DNA from: an uncultured Jannaschia sp.
GTDB taxonomy: Bacteria > Pseudomonadota > Alphaproteobacteria > Rhodobacterales > Rhodobacteraceae
Direction of reading: 5' to 3'
Length of the DNA: 64,000 nt
NCBI RefSeq assembly: GCF_947494025.1
Contig: NZ_CANLTQ010000004.1
Span: forward strand, 180,192 to 244,191
The notes under the pieces were generated by a model that had not been told where the DNA came from, made no database searches, and saw only the letters and a program-made list of their open reading frames with translations. Numbering within the stretch: the stretch's first letter is position 1; every line of letters begins with the position of its first letter. The translations under genes and the position numbers were made by a program. Positions 36,770 through 46,185 of the stretch are shown one piece after another.

Positions 36770-37440
36770 GGTCGTTACATGCTTGCGATCGGGGATCATC
36801 CCGTGATGCCGTTCCACCGGCATCAAAGCCGGCACGTCGAGCGCGACGAGCCGGCCATCGGCGAGCGGCCCCTGCTCCCGTCGCGGTGCAGGACTGGTCC
36901 TGCCGAGGCGGTCGTCCTAAGCGAGCTCGGCCATCCCACTAACGATGGACCCACAACCTGAACGGCGCGCTCGTCCCGCATCTAGGCGTCGATTTCGCGT
37001 GCGACCTTCATCACCGGGAGCCGTTCGCACGGCGCAATGTCGATAGCGTCCTCTATGCCTGCTCATTGGGCGACCCGTCCGCGGATATCGACGAACCCGC
37101 GCATGTGATGGCGGCTCGCGCCCTGCGACCTCGCAAACGCGAAGCTCGCTCTCGAGGCGGACGTCGTCGAACAAGACAACCCGGAACTGACGATGGAGAA
37201 CAACCGCGAGTGCTATCGCACCGGACCATCGGCGGCTCACGTTGTTGTTTCACACCGCCAGTTTCCGCTGCGACTTCGCGGGGCTGAACGAAAGCGCGCA
37301 GGCCGACGATCCATGATGGGCGGCACGCCTCGCTGGAGCATAAACTCCTTGAACCACGTCATGTCCGACCACGCCGCGATTATCGCAGCCTGTGCGATCG
37401 CGCCGGACCGGACGCTCGTCCACTCGGGCCTTCGAATGCG
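36770..37440 (+). pseudogene. Decayed Rieske-type oxygenase (GbcA/choline monooxygenase-like)
   Basis: Fragments of one protein can be read in shifting plus-strand frames: WTHNLNGALVPHLGVDF from 36946, then VDSVLYACSLGDPSADIDE and DLANAKLALEADVVEQ. These are followed by LTMENNRECYR near 37190-37215 and VMSDHAAIIAACAIAPDRTL from 37358. They follow, in order, the conserved blocks of glycine-betaine demethylase-like Rieske oxygenases (WTY-LDG, the ANWKL-MENNRECYHC metal-site region, and MSDH...PDRT). At least two frameshifts separate them, and the Rieske cluster CxH motifs are no longer readable. The gene is dead. The flanks (36510-36770 and 37440-37696) hold nothing else I can support. Confidence 0.7.
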
Positions 37441-37696
37441 CCGAAACGACGATCATCTTCAGCGTCGTCCAGAGGGTGAGCCTGCCGCTGCCGTCGTCCC
37501 GCGCGCGGGCATGCGCGGAACCTGTAAGACCTTCGAGCATCCGAACGAAGTCACGATGGACCATGACGGCGACATCCGTCAGCCCGAAACCGACCGTGGC
37601 TCCATCCTGCCCCGCGTGAGCGGAGCGCGGACCGATATCGTGCCCGAGGGCGAGGCGCCCGGCGGCCTCCCGACGTCCGGGCCCGTCTTTCGCGGC

Positions 37697-38386
37697 TCAC
37701 CCGAGGGCGTAGCCGACGCCTCGAACGGTCCGGATCGGGTCGTTCGCCTCGCCCGAGCTGCGGAGCGCCTTGCGCAGGCGTCCGACGTGAACATCGACCG
37801 TCCGGCTGTCGACATAGATGTCACGGCCCCAGACCCGGTCGAGAAGCTGATCGCGGGACCAGACCCGTCCGGGCCGCTCCATGAGCGTGGTCAGGAGGCG
37901 GAACTCGGTCGGTCCGAGATGCAGCTCGCCGCTGGCGCGGAACACGCGGTGCCCGGCCGTGTCGACCACGACATCCTCGAATTCCAACCGTTCGCCCATC
38001 GAGGCCGGACGGACGCGCCGCAGCTGCGTACGGATGCGCGCCATCAGCTCGACCACCGAATACGGCTTCACCATGTAGTCGTCGGCCCCGATCTCAAGAC
38101 CGCGAACCCGGTCCACCTCCTCCGAACGGGCGGAGATCATGATGACCGGGATCGCGCGCGTCTCGGCGGCGGCCTTCAGCCGGCGGCAGACCTCGATCCC
38201 GGAGACTTCGGGCAGCATCCAGTCCAGCAGGACCAGATCCGGATGATCCTCGCGCGCGAGGTCTAGCGCCGCGCCGCCGGAGGTCGCCTGACGCACATCG
38301 TAGCCTTCGGCCTCGAGGTTGTAGACCAGGACTTCCCGTTGGGGCGCTTCGTCCTCGACGACGAGAACGGACGGTCGCGCGGTCAT
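37697..38386 (-). CDS. phoB: Phosphate regulon response regulator
   Basis: The 229-residue OmpR-family regulator has a receiver domain (VLVVEDEAPQREVL, phosphorylated Asp in LVLLDWMLPEVSG, Lys in YMVKPYSVVEL) and a winged helix (LGPTEFRLLTTLMERPGRVW, SRTVDVHVGRLRKAL). It binds PHO boxes when phosphorylated by PhoR under phosphate limitation. It is the last gene of the pst-pho cluster, one base after the phoU stop. A likely binding site is at 43908-43940. Confidence 0.96.
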   Translation of the reverse strand: MTARPSVLVVEDEAPQREVLVYNLEAEGYDVRQATSGGAALDLAREDHPDLVLLDWMLPEVSGIEVCRRLKAAAETRAIPVIMISARSEEVDRVRGLEIGADDYMVKPYSVVELMARIRTQLRRVRPASMGERLEFEDVVVDTAGHRVFRASGELHLGPTEFRLLTTLMERPGRVWSRDQLLDRVWGRDIYVDSRTVDVHVGRLRKALRSSGEANDPIRTVRGVGYALG

Positions 38387-38387
38387 G

Positions 38388-39107
38388 TCAGCGCGCCTGA
38401 CCGCCTGCGGCCGTCGACGTCAGATCGGCCTTGGCGCGCTCGTCTTCGGGCATCTCGCCAGTGACGAGGTAGACGACCTGCTCGGCGACGCCGGTGATAA
38501 GGTCGCCCATCCGTTCGATGTTCTTCGCCATGAAATGGAGATGCATGCAGGAGGTGATATTGCGCGGATCCTCCATCATGTGCGTCAGGTATTCGCGGAA
38601 CAGTCCGTTATACATCTGATCCACCTCCGCGTCCCGCGCGCGGACGTCCCGCGCGAGGTCGACGTCCCGCTGGATATAGGCGTCCAGCACGTCCTTGAGC
38701 ATCGATTGGACCGCCTTCGACATCCGCCGGAGAGAGGCCGTCCCCCCCTCGACCTGATGGAGGTCCGACAGGATTTCCGTCCGTTTCGCGATGTTCTTCG
38801 CGTAGTCGCCGACCCGCTCCAGCGCGGCGGAAATGCGGAACACCGACAGCACCGTCCGAAGGTCGGAGGCGATCGGCTGGCGAAGCGCGATCACCCGGGC
38901 CGCCTCCTCGTTCACGTGCTCCTCGAGCTCGTCGATCGCGGCGTCCTTGGCGCGGACCTTTCCAGCGAGGTCGGCGTCATTCTCCATGAGCGCAGTCGTC
39001 GCGTTGTCGATCGCCTCCTCCACCATGCCGCCCATCTTCATGATCAGCGCCTGGATCGCCTCGAGGTCGCGGTCGAAGGCATTGGAGATGTGGGGTTTCT
39101 GGTTCAT
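38388..39107 (-). CDS. phoU: Phosphate signalling protein
   Basis: The 239-residue protein has two PhoU three-helix repeats with the metal-binding E/DxxxD patterns (NEEAARVIALRQPIASDLR and RDAEVDQMYNGLFREYL). It links the Pst transporter to PhoR and prevents kinase output when phosphate is plentiful. The start (MNQKPHISNAF) at 39107 is supported by GGATAAG upstream. It lies 4 bp after pstB. Confidence 0.95.
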   Translation of the reverse strand: MNQKPHISNAFDRDLEAIQALIMKMGGMVEEAIDNATTALMENDADLAGKVRAKDAAIDELEEHVNEEAARVIALRQPIASDLRTVLSVFRISAALERVGDYAKNIAKRTEILSDLHQVEGGTASLRRMSKAVQSMLKDVLDAYIQRDVDLARDVRARDAEVDQMYNGLFREYLTHMMEDPRNITSCMHLHFMAKNIERMGDLITGVAEQVVYLVTGEMPEDERAKADLTSTAAGGQAR

Positions 39108-39111
39108 TGCC

Positions 39112-39909
39112 TTATCCAATCCTTCCGGTGATGTAGTTCTCGGTCCGCTCATCCTGCGGATTGGTGAAGATCTGGCCGGTCTCGCCGTATTCGACCAGCT
39201 CGCCCAGGTGGAAGTAGGCGGTCTTCTGACTGACCCGGCTGGCCTGCGACATGGAATGCGTGACGATCACCACAGAGTAGTTCTCGCGCAGCTCGTGGAT
39301 CAGGTTCTCGACCTGATCCGTGGCGATCGGGTCGAGCGCGGAGCACGGCTCGTCCATGAGCAGCACCTCGGGCGAGGTCGCCACGGCGCGCGCGATGCAC
39401 AGGCGCTGCTGCTGGCCACCCGACAAGCCGGTCCCGGCGGCGGACAGACGGTCCTTCACCTCCGCCCAGAGCGCTGCCCGACGGAGCGCCTTCTCGACGA
39501 TCCCGTCGAGATCGGCGCGGTCCCTGGCGAGACCGTGAATCCGCGGCCCATAAGCCACGTTGTCGTAGATGGATTTCGGGAACGGGTTCGGCTTCTGGAA
39601 CACCATGCCGACCTTGGCGCGAAGCTGAACTGGGTCGACGCGGCGGTCGTAGATGTCCTCGCCGTCGATCTCGATCCGTCCCTCGACCCGCGCGACGGAG
39701 ATCGTGTCGTTCATCCGGTTCAGACAACGCAGGAAGGTCGACTTGCCACAGCCCGACGGGCCGATAAACGCGGTCACCGTCTTGTCGGGGATGTCGACGC
39801 TCACGTTCCTGATCGCGTGCGTGTCCCCATAGAAGACCTGCACGTCGCGTGCGGTTATCTTTGTCGTGTCTACCCGCACGGTTCTCTCCACGTGTCGCAT
39901 GTCGTTCAT
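39112..39909 (-). CDS. pstB: Phosphate ABC transporter ATP-binding protein
   Basis: The 265-residue ABC ATPase has Walker [11 protein letters not shown], signature [14 protein letters not shown] and Walker [15 protein letters not shown], and the PstB-specific [10 protein letters not shown]. It powers phosphate import with PstS, PstC and PstA. It lies in the same-strand cluster, 11 bp after pstA and 4 bp before phoU. Confidence 0.97.
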   Translation of the reverse strand: MNDMRHVERTVRVDTTKITARDVQVFYGDTHAIRNVSVDIPDKTVTAFIGPSGCGKSTFLRCLNRMNDTISVARVEGRIEIDGEDIYDRRVDPVQLRAKVGMVFQKPNPFPKSIYDNVAYGPRIHGLARDRADLDGIVEKALRRAALWAEVKDRLSAAGTGLSGGQQQRLCIARAVATSPEVLLMDEPCSALDPIATDQVENLIHELRENYSVVIVTHSMSQASRVSQKTAYFHLGELVEYGETGQIFTNPQDERTENYITGRIG

Positions 39910-39920
39910 GGGATAACCCC

Positions 39921-41276
39921 TTACCAGCGGCGTTCGAACCGGCGACGCAGGAAGACCGCCGTCAGGTTCATCAATAGCAGGAACGCGAGGAGGACGATGA
40001 TCGCCCCGCTTGCGCGTTCCACGAAGGCCGGGTCCGAACGCTGCGTCCAGTTGAAGACCTGCACCGGCAGCGCGGTCGCCGGATCGAAGAAGCCGCCGTC
40101 GAGCGGCGTGTCCGGATATTCCCGCACGAAGGCCACCATACCGATGAGGAGCAGCGGCGCGGTCTCGCCCAGGGCCTGCGCGAGGCCGATGATCGTCCCG
40201 GTCAGGATGCCCGGCATGGCGAGCGGCAGCACATGGTGAAACACGCTCTGCATCTTGGAGGCGCCGAGTCCGAGCGCGGCGTCGCGGATCGACGGCGGCA
40301 CGGCCTTCAGCGCGGCGCGCGTGGCGATGATGATCGTCGGCAGCGTCATCAGCGTCAGGACCAGCCCGCCGACGATGGGCGCCGATTGCGGCAGGCCCGC
40401 GAAATTGATGAAGATCGCGAGGCCTAGAATGCCGAAGACGATGGAGGGCACCGCCGCGAGGTTCGAGATGTTCACCTCGATCAGGTCGGTCCAGCGGTTC
40501 TGCGGCGCGAACTCCTCGAGATAGATGCTGGCCGCCACACCGATCGGCAGAGCCAGGACGAGCACGATCAGCATCATGTAGGCCGAGCCGAGGATCGCCA
40601 CGCCGAGACCGGCGGCCTCGGGCCGCGTGTCGGAGGCGTCGGGCGCGGTCAGAAAGCGCCAGTCCAGCCCGGTCCGGAGTGCCCCCCGCTCCTCTAGCGC
40701 CTCGGCGAGCCGCAGCTGTTCGGGGCTGACATTGCTGTCCAGCTCCGCGCTCGCATAGGAGACGCGGCCCTTGTAGAAGCCGTCGATCCGGCCGGAGGCC
40801 AACACGGTCAGGTCGATGGTCTGCCCGACGAGATCCGGGTTGTCGAGGACGCGGTTGCGAAGCTGCGCGATGGATTCGTCGGAGATCAGGTCCATCGCGT
40901 CCCCCGGATCGAGGTCGGCCTCGATCCCCGCCGCGGCGATCGTCGCCTGCAGGCCGTCGCGCAGGAGCGGCGCGTAGCCGAATGTCGTGACCCGCGCCAT
41001 CTCGTCGTAGTCGCGCGCGCCGGACGGATCGAGCCGCTCCTCGTCGAGCGTCACCTGCATGTCGATGGTGGTCTGCCGGAACGCGGACAGGCCGCTCGTC
41101 AGGATCGAGGTCAGGAGCACGATCAGCGCGGCGATGCCGATGCAGACGGCAACCAGCCCGTAGATCTTGAAGCGCCCCTCGGCGGCGTTGCGCTTCGCCG
41201 TTCGGGTGTCCCGAGCCAAGAGGCTTCCCTGCCCGGCCCCGGACGGCACGGCGCCCGGTGCGGTCGCGTCGGTCAT
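39921..41276 (-). CDS. pstA: Phosphate ABC transporter permease PstA with large periplasmic insert
   Basis: The 451-residue protein is about 150 residues longer than E. coli PstA. After TM1 (about 35-55) a soluble domain of the DUF3333 type extends to about 215, followed by the five-helix permease core (ABC loop [20 protein letters not shown]). DUF3333 is a known alphaproteobacterial addition of unknown role. The start ([10 protein letters not shown]) at 41276 overlaps the pstC stop by 4 bp. Confidence 0.94.
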   Translation of the reverse strand: MTDATAPGAVPSGAGQGSLLARDTRTAKRNAAEGRFKIYGLVAVCIGIAALIVLLTSILTSGLSAFRQTTIDMQVTLDEERLDPSGARDYDEMARVTTFGYAPLLRDGLQATIAAAGIEADLDPGDAMDLISDESIAQLRNRVLDNPDLVGQTIDLTVLASGRIDGFYKGRVSYASAELDSNVSPEQLRLAEALEERGALRTGLDWRFLTAPDASDTRPEAAGLGVAILGSAYMMLIVLVLALPIGVAASIYLEEFAPQNRWTDLIEVNISNLAAVPSIVFGILGLAIFINFAGLPQSAPIVGGLVLTLMTLPTIIIATRAALKAVPPSIRDAALGLGASKMQSVFHHVLPLAMPGILTGTIIGLAQALGETAPLLLIGMVAFVREYPDTPLDGGFFDPATALPVQVFNWTQRSDPAFVERASGAIIVLLAFLLLMNLTAVFLRRRFERRW

Positions 41277-42736
41277 TCGTACTGCTCCCGATATTTGCGG
41301 ACGATGAAGAGGGCGAGAACGTTGAGCCCCAGCGTGATGACGAAGAGCGTCAGCCCGAGCGCGAAGGCGACCAGCGTCTCCGGGCTGTTGAAATCGGTAT
41401 CGCCGGTCAGCTGGCTCACGATCTTCACCGTGACCGTCGTCATCGCCTCGAACGGGTTGAGATCGAGGCGGGCCGCGGCGCCCGCGCCCAACACCACGAT
41501 CATCGTCTCCCCGATGGCGCGCGAGGCGGCAAGGAGCACGGCGCCGACGATGCCGGGCAGCGCTGCGGGGACGATGACCATCCGGATGGTTTCGGACTTG
41601 GTGGCGCCGAGGCCCAGCGAGCCGTCGCGCATCGCCTGCGGTACGGCGTTGATGATGTCGTCTGACAGCGAGGAGACGAACGGGATCAACATGATCCCCA
41701 TGACGAGCCCGGCCGTCATCACCGAGGAGGCGGAGTTCCCGAGGCCGAGCGGCGAGGCGATGGCGTCGCGCAGGAGCGGACCCACCGTGATCAGCGCGAA
41801 AAGACCGTAGACGATGGTCGGGATGCCGGCGAGGATCTCGATGGTGGGCTTGGCGACGGACCGGAAGGCGCGGCCGGCATATTCCGACAGGTAGATGGCC
41901 GAGAACAGGCCGATCGGCACGGCGACGATCAGCGCGATCAGCGAGATATAGAGCGTGCCCCAGAGAAGCGGCAGGATGCCGAGCTCGGACGCCCCGCCGC
42001 GACCCGAGAAGCTCGGCTGCCAGGTCGTGTTGAAGAAGAATCGCGTGAACGGGTATTGCGAGAAGAAGTTGGCCGTCTCGAACAACATCGACATCACGAT
42101 GCCGAGCGTCGTCAGGATTGCGATGGAGGCGGACACCATCAGCAGCCCGAGCATGCCGGTCTCCACCACGTTGCGGGCCCGGTAGCTGCCCTCGCTGCGG
42201 TGAATGGCGACGGCCGCGCCGATCACCGCGACGGCGAGGACGGCTATCCCCATGATCCAGCGCAGCGTGCGGCTCGTCGTACGGTATTCCATGGCGGCGT
42301 CGAGCACCGGCCGGGTCAGCGGCGCGCCGAGCGCGGTGCCGCCCCGGACCAGCATCCTGCCGACCTCCTCGGGCGTGGCATCGGCGAAATCGCCGGCGAT
42401 GAAGGATTGCGCGAGTGGCCCCGACTCGAGCCCTTCGGCGACCCGCCGGACGTCGGAAACGACGAGGCCCATCGCCGAGCCTTCGGGCAGCACGGAATCG
42501 GACAGGTCGCTGCGGATCGCGCCATCGAGGAACAGCGGCTGCACCAGCATCCACGCGACGAGCAGCGCCAGCGCCGGGACCAGCGCCATGATCGACCCGT
42601 TCAGACCGTAATAGATCGGCAGGCTGTGCAACCTGCGCGCATCGCCCCCGACCGACGCGATGGCCCGGTGTCGCGCGGTGACGAACGCCAGGGCGCCGAT
42701 GGCCGCGAGGGACAGAAGGATGAAGCTGACTTGCAT
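41273..42736 (-). CDS. pstC: Phosphate ABC transporter permease PstC, long form
   Basis: The 487-residue protein has an N-terminal extension compared with E. coli PstC (319): extra membrane helices (about 1-20, 45-68 and 140-160) and a periplasmic segment. The standard permease core follows, ending with the EAA-type loop [20 protein letters not shown]. Long PstC forms accompany DUF3333-bearing PstA in alphaproteobacteria. The stop overlaps the pstA start (ATGA). A strong hairpin separates it from pstS. Confidence 0.94.
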   Translation of the reverse strand: MQVSFILLSLAAIGALAFVTARHRAIASVGGDARRLHSLPIYYGLNGSIMALVPALALLVAWMLVQPLFLDGAIRSDLSDSVLPEGSAMGLVVSDVRRVAEGLESGPLAQSFIAGDFADATPEEVGRMLVRGGTALGAPLTRPVLDAAMEYRTTSRTLRWIMGIAVLAVAVIGAAVAIHRSEGSYRARNVVETGMLGLLMVSASIAILTTLGIVMSMLFETANFFSQYPFTRFFFNTTWQPSFSGRGGASELGILPLLWGTLYISLIALIVAVPIGLFSAIYLSEYAGRAFRSVAKPTIEILAGIPTIVYGLFALITVGPLLRDAIASPLGLGNSASSVMTAGLVMGIMLIPFVSSLSDDIINAVPQAMRDGSLGLGATKSETIRMVIVPAALPGIVGAVLLAASRAIGETMIVVLGAGAAARLDLNPFEAMTTVTVKIVSQLTGDTDFNSPETLVAFALGLTLFVITLGLNVLALFIVRKYREQYE

Positions 42737-42762
42737 CTGGGTCTCCGAGACGTCGAAGGGAT

Positions 42763-42783
42763 GGGCCGGGGTCGCCCCGGCCC
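42763..42783 (-). terminator. Hairpin between pstS and pstC
   Basis: A perfect 9-bp GC-only stem (GGGCCGGGG and complement) with a three-base loop lies 7 bp after the pstS stop. There is no T-run. It is placed where binding-protein genes often carry an mRNA-stabilising or attenuating hairpin, which would let pstS be expressed above the permease genes. Confidence 0.6.
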
Positions 42784-42790
42784 GGGCCGA

Positions 42791-43825
42791 TCAGTTCATT
42801 ACCGCTTCGGAGGCAACCTTCTCCTGGGTCTCGGCCAGTTCCGGGTCGGGCACGAGGCCGTAATCCGACAACGGCCCGCCGGGACCGGCGACGTCGTTCG
42901 AAACGAAGAACTCGGCGAATTCCTTCAGGCCCGGAATGGCCGCGAGATGCGCCGCCTTGATGTAGAAGTAGAGCGGCCGCGACACAGGGTACTCGCCGGA
43001 AGCGATGGTTTCGATAGAAGGCTCGACGCCGCCCATTGTGGCGACCTTCAGCTTGTCGGTGTTGTTCTCGTAGAACGACAGGCCGAACACGCCGACGCCG
43101 TTCGCGTTGCTCTCGACGCGGGCGAGCGTCTCGGTGTAGTCGCCGTCGATGTCGACGCTGCGGCCGTCGGATCGGACCGACATGCAGGCTTCCTCGACCG
43201 CATCCTCGTCCATCCCGGCGGACATCATGCGCTCCATCGCGCCGGTGTCCTCGCAGCCCTGCAGCATGACCTTCTCCTCGAAAACCTCGCGCGTGCCGTG
43301 TTTTGTGCCGGGGATGAAGGCCAGGATTTCCGCATCGGGCAGGCTCTCGTCGATTTCGGTCCAGCTCGTGTTCGAATTCGTCTTCATCGTGCCGTCTTCG
43401 CCCGGGATTTCGGCGGCGAGCGCATGGTACCACTGGCCGGGGGTGAACTCCGCGAAGTCGGGACCGTTTTGCTGGCTGGCGAAGACGATCCCGTCATAGC
43501 CGATGCGCACCTCGATGATGTCGGTCACGCCGGCATCGGCGCAGGCCTGCACCTCGCTGTCGCGGATCGCGCGGGATGCGTTGGCGATGTCTATGGTGTT
43601 CGCGCCCACGCCCTCGCAGAAGCGCTTCAGGCCGGCCGAGGAGCCGCCCGATTCGACGACCGGGGTCGGGAAGCCGAAATTCTCGCCGAAGGCTTCCGCG
43701 ACGATCGAGGCATAGGGCAGAACGGTCGAGGATCCGGCGACCTGCACCTGATCCCGCGCCGCCGCGGCGGTGGCAGAAGCGGCGGCGAGCGCCATACCCG
43801 AAATGGCAGTCCTGGTGAGGGACAT
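42791..43825 (-). CDS. pstS: Phosphate-binding periplasmic protein
   Basis: The 344-residue precursor has a signal peptide ending ASATAAAA before RDQVQVAGSSTVLPY. The phosphate-binding segments GSSTVLPY and ESGGSSAGLKRFCEGV are intact. It captures phosphate for PstCAB. A three-unit PHO box lies 83-115 bp upstream of the start, so it should be induced by PhoB. It is the first gene after phoR, with a gap of 106 bp. Confidence 0.96.
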   Translation of the reverse strand: MSLTRTAISGMALAAASATAAAARDQVQVAGSSTVLPYASIVAEAFGENFGFPTPVVESGGSSAGLKRFCEGVGANTIDIANASRAIRDSEVQACADAGVTDIIEVRIGYDGIVFASQQNGPDFAEFTPGQWYHALAAEIPGEDGTMKTNSNTSWTEIDESLPDAEILAFIPGTKHGTREVFEEKVMLQGCEDTGAMERMMSAGMDEDAVEEACMSVRSDGRSVDIDGDYTETLARVESNANGVGVFGLSFYENNTDKLKVATMGGVEPSIETIASGEYPVSRPLYFYIKAAHLAAIPGLKEFAEFFVSNDVAGPGGPLSDYGLVPDPELAETQEKVASEAVMN

Positions 43826-43907
43826 GGAATGCTCCTGATGTTCCGTACGTGAGGCGGACGCCCCACGGTATCCGTTAATGCCAGCAGCTAGATGCGGGAT
43901 GCTGGCC

Positions 43908-43940
43908 TTTTGTGACAGCTACGTAACGGTTTCATGACAA
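43908..43940 (-). promoter_or_regulatory. PHO box upstream of pstS
   Basis: On the minus strand three 7-bp units at an exact 11-bp pitch can be read: TTGTCAT, CCGTTAC and CTGTCAC, each followed by a 4-base spacer (GAAA, GTAG, AAAA). The consensus is CTGTCAT with A/T-rich four-base spacers. The outer units match well and the middle one is degenerate. The site overlaps the last codons of phoR and points at pstS. Confidence 0.8.
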
Positions 43941-44984
43941 CGGGCCGGTCGAGCCGATTTCGGCGGGAAGCGTCACCGTGACCCGCGTGCCGCGCCCCGG
44001 CTCGCTTTCGATCCTGAGACGGCCCCGATGGCGGTTGACGATGTGCTTCACGATGGCGAGCCCCAGCCCGGTGCCTCCGGTGGCGCGACTGCGCCCGGTA
44101 TCGACGCGGTAGAAGCGCTCCGTCAGGCGCGGGATGTGCTCGGGCTGGATGCCCGGCCCCTGATCGCTGACTACAACGCGCCAGGCCGGGCCGCGGATCA
44201 CCGGCTCGCGCGCGATGCGGTCGATGACGACCTCCACCGCGCCGGGTCGCGTGCCGTACTTGATCGCGTTCTCCATCAGGTTCGCGAAGACCTGAATGAG
44301 CTGGTCGCGGTCGCCCGGCGCCGGAGCGGCCCCGGGCGCGCGCAGGGCGATCGTCACCCCCTCGGCCTCGGCTCCGGGGCGCAGCGGGTCGATGGCCTCG
44401 CCAAGCACGACGGCCAGATCCAGCCGGTCGGTCGGCCGGCGGCGCGACTGCCCTTCGAGCCGACTGAGCGAGAGAAGGTCGGAGACCAGCCGATTCATCC
44501 GCGACGCCTCGTTCGCCATGAGCGCGAGAAACCGCGCTCGCCCCTTCGGATCGTCGCGGGCCGGGCCCTGCAACGTCTCGATGAAGCCGAGGATAGCGGT
44601 GAGCGGCGTCTTCAGCTCGTGGCTGACATTGGCGACGAAATCGCGCCGCATCGATTCACCGGCGCGCAATTCGGACACATCACGGAACACCAGAAGCACC
44701 TGCCGTTGGCGCCCCGCGACGGGCAGCGGGCTCACCCGCACCTCGTAGAGCGTCTCGACCTCGCCCGAGGAATGGGCGAACCGCGCGCGGCCGGGCTTGC
44801 CGTCGGCGAAGGCGTCCTCGACCGGACCGAGCAGCGAAGGCTGCCGCAGGACGCTGACATAGGAGCGTCCGACGACCCAAACGCCCAGCCGGTCCTGCGC
44901 CGCGCCGTTCGCCACCGCGACCCGTCCGTTCGCGTCGAGAAGAAGGGCCGGCTCGAGCAACGCGTCGAGGACGGCCTCGATCAT
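43932..44984 (-). CDS. phoR: Phosphate regulon sensor kinase, apparently without membrane helices
   Basis: The 350-residue kinase begins directly with a PAS domain (MIEAVLDALLEPALLLDANG). The dimerisation/His box FVANVSHELKTPLTAILGF and an ATPase domain follow (FANLMENAIKYG, VSDQGPGIQPEHIPRL, GTGLGLAIVKHI). That is the PhoR layout, but the N-terminal membrane segment of E. coli PhoR is missing. The start cannot move far upstream without running deep into the upstream gene, whose stop it overlaps (ATGA). It should phosphorylate PhoB under control of PhoU and Pst. Confidence 0.93.
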   Translation of the reverse strand: MIEAVLDALLEPALLLDANGRVAVANGAAQDRLGVWVVGRSYVSVLRQPSLLGPVEDAFADGKPGRARFAHSSGEVETLYEVRVSPLPVAGRQRQVLLVFRDVSELRAGESMRRDFVANVSHELKTPLTAILGFIETLQGPARDDPKGRARFLALMANEASRMNRLVSDLLSLSRLEGQSRRRPTDRLDLAVVLGEAIDPLRPGAEAEGVTIALRAPGAAPAPGDRDQLIQVFANLMENAIKYGTRPGAVEVVIDRIAREPVIRGPAWRVVVSDQGPGIQPEHIPRLTERFYRVDTGRSRATGGTGLGLAIVKHIVNRHRGRLRIESEPGRGTRVTVTLPAEIGSTGPLS

Positions 44985-46162
44985 CAGGCGGCGGCGTCGA
45001 GCGCGGCGGTGAAGTCCCGGACCAGGAGATCCAGCGGCTCGCAACCAACGGAAACGCGGAAGAACCCCTCGGTGATGCCGAGCGCCTCCCGCCCCTCGGG
45101 CGTCAGCCCCCGGTGGCTGGAGGAGGCGGGATGAGAAAGCGTGGTGCCCACGTCGCCCAGCGTCGGCGCGAAGGGGACCATCGGCGCGGCGCGGGTCAGC
45201 GCGTTCGCCGCCGACCGTCCGCCGTGGAGCCGGAAGCTCACCATGTTGCCGAAGTTCGGCCCGAGCAGCGCGCCGGCGCGGTTGTGGTCCGGATGGTCGG
45301 GGCGACCGGGATAAAGCACCGCCTCCACCGCCTTGTGCCCCGCCACCGCGTCGGCCAGCGCCGCGGCGTTCGCCTGCACGCGCTCGAAGCGCATGTCGAA
45401 GGTGTAAAGGCCGCGTTCCGCCATCCAGCAATCCCACGGGCTCGGCGTCAGCCCGAGCGTGACGTTGGTGTCGTAGATCGCCTTCCGCTGCGCCGCGTCG
45501 CGCGCCAGCACGTAGCCCAGCGTCACGTCGGAATGGCCGGAAAGGAGCTTGGTCACCGAATGGATCACGACATCGGCGCCGCGCTCGAAGGCCGGAAACC
45601 CGTAGGGCGTCGTGAAGGTGTTGTCGACGACGAGGATCAGGCCGCGCTCGCGGGCGAGCCGCTCGATCCCTTCCATGTCGGCGACCCGCAGCGTCGGGTT
45701 CGACACGACCTCGACCAGAAGCAGCTTCGTCGCGGGCGTAATCGCCGCCTCCATCGCCGCGATGTCGGTCGGGTCGGCCAGTGTTGCCGTGATCCCCCAG
45801 CGGGGCATGTCCTGCGTCAGCATCCGCAACGACCGGCCGTAGAGCTGATTGCTGCCCAAGACGTGGTCGCCCTGCGACAGGAGGCCGAGGAGCGTGGCGG
45901 TGACCGCCGACATGCCGCTGCCGGTGATGATGCCGCCCGTGCCGCCCTCCATCCGGTCGACCATCTGCGCCAGGACGTCGGCGTTCGGATGCCCTTCGCG
46001 CCCGTAGGTATAGCCCTGCGCGCGACCCTCGTATTGCGCGTCGAGCGCGTCCGGGTCGGGCGACGCATAGACGACCGAGGGCTGCAGCGGCGTGACGACG
46101 GCACGGCTCACGCTTTCGGGGAACGGGGTGCGGCGGACGAGGTTCGGACGGGGATCGCTCAT
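44984..46162 (-). CDS. Cys/Met metabolism PLP-dependent enzyme (cystathionine beta-lyase-like)
   Basis: The 392-residue protein belongs to the transsulfuration (Cys_Met_Meta_PP) family. The PLP lysine is in DVVIHSVTKLLSGHSDVTLG. Other blocks are GGIITGSGMSAVTATLLGLL, NPTLRVADMEGI and DNTFTTPY. Family members include cystathionine beta- and gamma-lyase, methionine gamma-lyase and O-acylhomoserine sulfhydrylases; the sequence alone does not choose. The start MSDPRPNLVR is at 46162. Its stop overlaps phoR, so it may share a transcript with the pho genes. Confidence 0.88.
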   Translation of the reverse strand: MSDPRPNLVRRTPFPESVSRAVVTPLQPSVVYASPDPDALDAQYEGRAQGYTYGREGHPNADVLAQMVDRMEGGTGGIITGSGMSAVTATLLGLLSQGDHVLGSNQLYGRSLRMLTQDMPRWGITATLADPTDIAAMEAAITPATKLLLVEVVSNPTLRVADMEGIERLARERGLILVVDNTFTTPYGFPAFERGADVVIHSVTKLLSGHSDVTLGYVLARDAAQRKAIYDTNVTLGLTPSPWDCWMAERGLYTFDMRFERVQANAAALADAVAGHKAVEAVLYPGRPDHPDHNRAGALLGPNFGNMVSFRLHGGRSAANALTRAAPMVPFAPTLGDVGTTLSHPASSSHRGLTPEGREALGITEGFFRVSVGCEPLDLLVRDFTAALDAAA

Positions 46163-46185
46163 GAAGATGCCTTTTCTTGGAAATG

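Noticed and set aside
41277..43433. N-terminal extension of pstA running over pstC and pstS
   Set aside because: The open frame continues upstream of the pstA ATG, but the added 719 residues are an out-of-frame reading of pstC and pstS.
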